Of a stretch of 22,004 bases of DNA, positions 20,213-22,004 are shown piece after piece. Source of the stretch: a virus; IMG/VR virus record IMGVR_UViG_3300007735_000481, positions 1 through 22,004 of that record; one strand, 5' to 3'. The notes under the pieces were generated by a model. The model saw only the letters and a list, made by a program, of their open reading frames with translations, did not search any database and was not told where the DNA came from. Each line of letters opens with the position of its first letter. The first letter of the stretch is position 1. Made by a program: the position numbers and the translations under genes.

Positions 20213-20282
20213 ACAATAGATCATCAGTAGAGTTAGACGACTTTTAATCACTTGATCCCTGTTTCAAGTCCAGGTTGTGAAA
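20210..20282 (+). tRNA. Degenerate tRNA-Lys(TTT)-like sequence
   Basis: Exactly 73 bases with a full 7-pair acceptor (TTTACAA/TTGTGAA, one G-U), TA at positions 8-9, the typical lysine loop CTTTTAA (TTT at 20243-20245), T-loop TTCAAGT and discriminator A. The anticodon stem has two A-C mismatches (GACGA/TCACT), the D-stem is mostly wobble or mismatched, and the last T-stem pair is T-C. It is probably a decaying tRNA gene; function is doubtful. Confidence 0.5.
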
Positions 20283-20352
20283 TTTCCCAAAAACCGTTTT
20301 AATTTTTATATGTTGATTATATATATGTATATATTGAAAGATAAATTAAACA

Positions 20353-21060
20353 ATGACAAAAAAGAAAATTTATTACAATTATGTGCCGCAAAATCCATGC
20401 TCGTCAAGAGAAATATTTATTCCAATTAAAAGATATTCTAGTAATTTTTCAGAAAAGTCTGCATTCTTTACTTGCCCAGCATGGCAACATCAAACACACG
20501 ATACATTTACTGTTTATGCTTCGTGTAAAATACATTTACAAGTGACTGAAAATGATAATATTATTTCAAACAATTTAAGTTCAGAAGAATTGTCCAAATA
20601 CATATATCTAACTCCTAATTGGCAAGAAAAAAATTTTACAACACTTCAAATTGTAGATTTGTTTAGTAACTTCTTCTGGACGAACGAAAAAAATGTTTGG
20701 ATTTCAGTCTCACCACATCCTCTTACATCATTAAACAATAATTTTTATCATTGTGGAGCTTGGTTTAATTTGAGTAAATGGTCTAGAAATGTAAACATTG
20801 GAGCTATTATTGTTGACAGACTAAAACCAATTTCTATTGAGAGAGGAGATCCTCTTTTTAATATTAAGTTTCATACCGAAAATCAAAATGATAAATTTGA
20901 ATTAATTCAAAAAGAAATTCCAGAAGATGAAATTAAAAACACTCAAAAAAGACAATCTTTTTTTGAATCTGGAATTTGTCAGGGATTTGATTATACTTCT
21001 ATTATATTTGATAATAAAGAAAAAACAAAATGTCCTTTTAATTTTTTGTGGAAAAAATAA
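20353..21060 (+). CDS. Hypothetical protein (235 aa), AT-rich
   Basis: A complete gene with an unusually AT-rich, Asn/Lys/Ile/Phe-rich product, unlike the core genes. The N-terminal half has aromatic-rich stretches (FTCPAWQHQTHDTFTVYASC) and WISVSPHPLTSL. The segment VNIGAIIVDRLKPISIERGDPLF then IKF suggests a beta-sandwich/cupin-like fold with a conserved GDPLF turn. It loosely recalls DUF6065-type proteins, but I cannot confirm this. No signal peptide. The preceding 70 bases are almost pure AT without a clear consensus promoter. Confidence 0.75.
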   Translation: MTKKKIYYNYVPQNPCSSREIFIPIKRYSSNFSEKSAFFTCPAWQHQTHDTFTVYASCKIHLQVTENDNIISNNLSSEELSKYIYLTPNWQEKNFTTLQIVDLFSNFFWTNEKNVWISVSPHPLTSLNNNFYHCGAWFNLSKWSRNVNIGAIIVDRLKPISIERGDPLFNIKFHTENQNDKFELIQKEIPEDEIKNTQKRQSFFESGICQGFDYTSIIFDNKEKTKCPFNFLWKK

Positions 21061-21134
21061 GCAGTTTATAAGTTTAAAACTAAATAATTGAAAATACGTG
21101 AAAGAATTTCTATTTGAGTACTCTAGTTTCTCAT

Positions 21135-21142
21135 TATAAATA
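21135..21142 (+). promoter_or_regulatory. T4-type late promoter TATAAATA
   Basis: Exact consensus, 19 bases before ATG 21162, which supports that start over the upstream TTG at 21114. Confidence 0.78.
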
Positions 21143-21161
21143 TTTAAAAAAATTTTTGATC

Positions 21162-21674
21162 ATGAAAAAATTGTGCTATATTGATTCTTTTTTTACAGAA
21201 AATTTGTATGATAAATTTATAACATCAAGTTTAGATTGTCAATATTATGATACAAATTCAAGTAAAAGAAGTTTTTCTACAAAAGATCTTAGAGATATAG
21301 ATTTTAATTTATATAAAGTTTTTATTGATTGTGCTAAAAAAAAATTTAATGTAGAAATAATTGATTGTGAACTTAGATTTTATAAAAGAAAAAATACGAT
21401 ATATAATCCACATGTAGATGGGTTTCCTTTACATATTTTAGTTTATTTACAAGGAGAAAAATGCAACTTTGAGAATGGTACCTTTTTCATGAACAAAAAA
21501 AATGATAAAATATCAGTTCAAATATCAAACTTTGAAAACACTGCTGTAATTTTCGATGGCAATTTTATACATGGAAGTGTTCAGGGAAAATATAATGAAA
21601 GTGAAACTGGATTTAGATATAGTTTAAATTGTTTTATTAAAGATTATAAATACGTAAAAAAGGGACAATGTTAA
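21162..21674 (+). CDS. 2-oxoglutarate/Fe(II)-dependent oxygenase-like protein
   Basis: A 170-residue protein with the double-stranded beta-helix signature: iron ligands H84-x-D86 (NPHVDGFPLHILVYL) and distal H137 (FDGNFIHGSV), with R152 (TGFRYSLN) as the 2-oxoglutarate carboxylate ligand. Strand order and spacing fit prolyl-hydroxylase-like enzymes; many cyanophages carry such genes, mostly with unknown substrates. The start ATG 21162 is set by the late promoter at 21135, because the longer frame from TTG 21114 would begin upstream of the transcript start. AT-rich like the gene before it. It overlaps the next gene by 7 bases. Confidence 0.83.
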   Translation: MKKLCYIDSFFTENLYDKFITSSLDCQYYDTNSSKRSFSTKDLRDIDFNLYKVFIDCAKKKFNVEIIDCELRFYKRKNTIYNPHVDGFPLHILVYLQGEKCNFENGTFFMNKKNDKISVQISNFENTAVIFDGNFIHGSVQGKYNESETGFRYSLNCFIKDYKYVKKGQC

Positions 21675-21919
21675 GCATTAGATGTAAAGATTGTAATAAA
21701 GAATTGACTTCACACCCAACCAAAACGGTGTCATGTGGTTGTCCAAATATGGCAACTGTTTGTGGTGATAAAATTACTGCTGTTGACTTGTCCAGAGTGA
21801 TAATGCTAAACTCAACAAAAGAAGTCTCAAAATCAGCAGTTCTTACCAGAGAAGATTTACAATTTCAAGAAGAAAGGAGAAATCGTAAGGTTCGTAAACT
21901 GGACTTTGAGATACGATAA
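21668..21919 (+). CDS. Small zinc-binding protein (83 aa)
   Basis: Starts within the end of the oxygenase-like gene, with AGGGA 3-7 bases upstream as binding site. The N-terminus carries four cysteines arranged as a zinc knuckle (C6-x2-C9 in RCKDCNKEL; CGC at about 23-25). The C-terminal helix is charged (TREDLQFQEERRNRKVRKLDFEIR). It returns to core-like codon use. The TAA ends at 21919 and tRNA-Ser begins at the very next base. Function unknown. Confidence 0.8.
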   Translation: MLSIRCKDCNKELTSHPTKTVSCGCPNMATVCGDKITAVDLSRVIMLNSTKEVSKSAVLTREDLQFQEERRNRKVRKLDFEIR

Positions 21920-22004
21920 GGAAAGATGGCCGAGTGGTTTAAGGCAACAGTCTTGAAAACTGTCGAGGTGAAAGCCTCCGTGAGTTCGAATCTCACTCTT
22001 TCCG
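21920..22004 (+). tRNA. tRNA-Ser(TGA)
   Basis: 85 bases with the long variable arm of class II tRNAs: acceptor GGAAAGA/TCTTTCC, anticodon stem ACAGT/ACTGT, loop CTTGAAA (TGA at 21954-21956), variable arm CGAGGTGAAAGCCTC, T-stem GTGAG/CTCAC with loop TTCGAAT, discriminator G. No CCA is encoded; the window ends at its last base. It reads TCA codons. Confidence 0.95.

Noticed and set aside
18956-20282. Phage integration site (att) at the tRNA genes
   Set aside because: No integrase gene or duplicated tRNA end is visible, and the phage type is lytic; tRNAs are better explained by translation needs.
21061-21090. Hairpin AGTTT/AAACT after the gene at 20353 as a terminator
   Set aside because: Only five A-T-rich pairs and no T-tract follow.
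21783-21804. Sigma70 promoter for tRNA-Ser (TTGACT and GATAAT)
   Set aside because: The spacing is only 10 bases, far from the required 16-18.
1-22004. CRISPR arrays, insertion sequences with transposase, photosynthesis auxiliary genes
   Set aside because: No regular spaced repeats, no transposase motifs and no psbA, hli, talC or similar products could be found in any frame.

Overview
This window is a contiguous piece of a T4-like marine cyanophage genome (a myovirus of Synechococcus or Prochlorococcus). Four things support this: T4-type replication genes (gp41 helicase C-terminus, gp61 primase), class Ia ribonucleotide reductase (nrdA, nrdB) with mazG, repeated copies of the T4-type late promoter TATAAATA, and a tmRNA whose tag peptide is of the marine picocyanobacterial type. 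The DNA is AT-rich and almost every gene lies on the + strand.

Layout. 1-1416: gp41 (partial), a small overlapping gene and mazG, closed by a terminator. 1449-9258: a block of late, probably virion-associated genes, started by TATAAATA or TCTAAATA sites. It includes a nucleotidyltransferase with an N-terminus like the T4 capsid-targeting sequence, a lysine-rich EF-hand protein separated from a DUF3008-like domain by a single in-frame amber codon, a Gly/Ser/Thr-rich beta-repeat structural protein and small membrane proteins. 9380-13865: a sigma70-type promoter followed by gp61, nrdA and nrdB, which overlap one another. 13866-18173: accessory genes with three GIY-YIG homing endonucleases. One sits behind nrdB, one is antisense, and one splits the 3' end of a tail-lysozyme-type gene. 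18244-18861: a histone-H1-like protein and a membrane protein. 18839-20282: an RNA gene cluster with tRNA-Arg(TCT) interrupted by a group I intron, an HNH endonuclease, a circularly permuted two-piece tmRNA, tRNA-Thr(TGT), tRNA-Gly(TCC) and a degenerate tRNA-Lys-like sequence. 20353-22004: an AT-rich unknown gene, a 2OG-Fe(II) oxygenase-like gene, a small zinc-binding protein and tRNA-Ser(TGA).

How it fits together. gp41/gp61 prime and unwind phage DNA, while NrdA/NrdB and MazG supply and adjust nucleotides. The tRNAs (Thr-TGT, Gly-TCC, Arg-TCT, Ser-TGA) all carry U34 and read A-ending codons, which suits an AT-rich phage in a more GC-rich host. The tmRNA would let the phage control ribosome rescue, possibly with a changed tag ending.

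The most unusual points are the phage-encoded permuted tmRNA with tag ANKIVAFSRTSVPSLV, the group I intron inside the anticodon of tRNA-Arg, two endonuclease genes whose late promoter sits inside the loop of an inverted repeat that covers the ribosome-binding region, and two endonuclease insertions that leave a second copy of the host gene's 3' end downstream.
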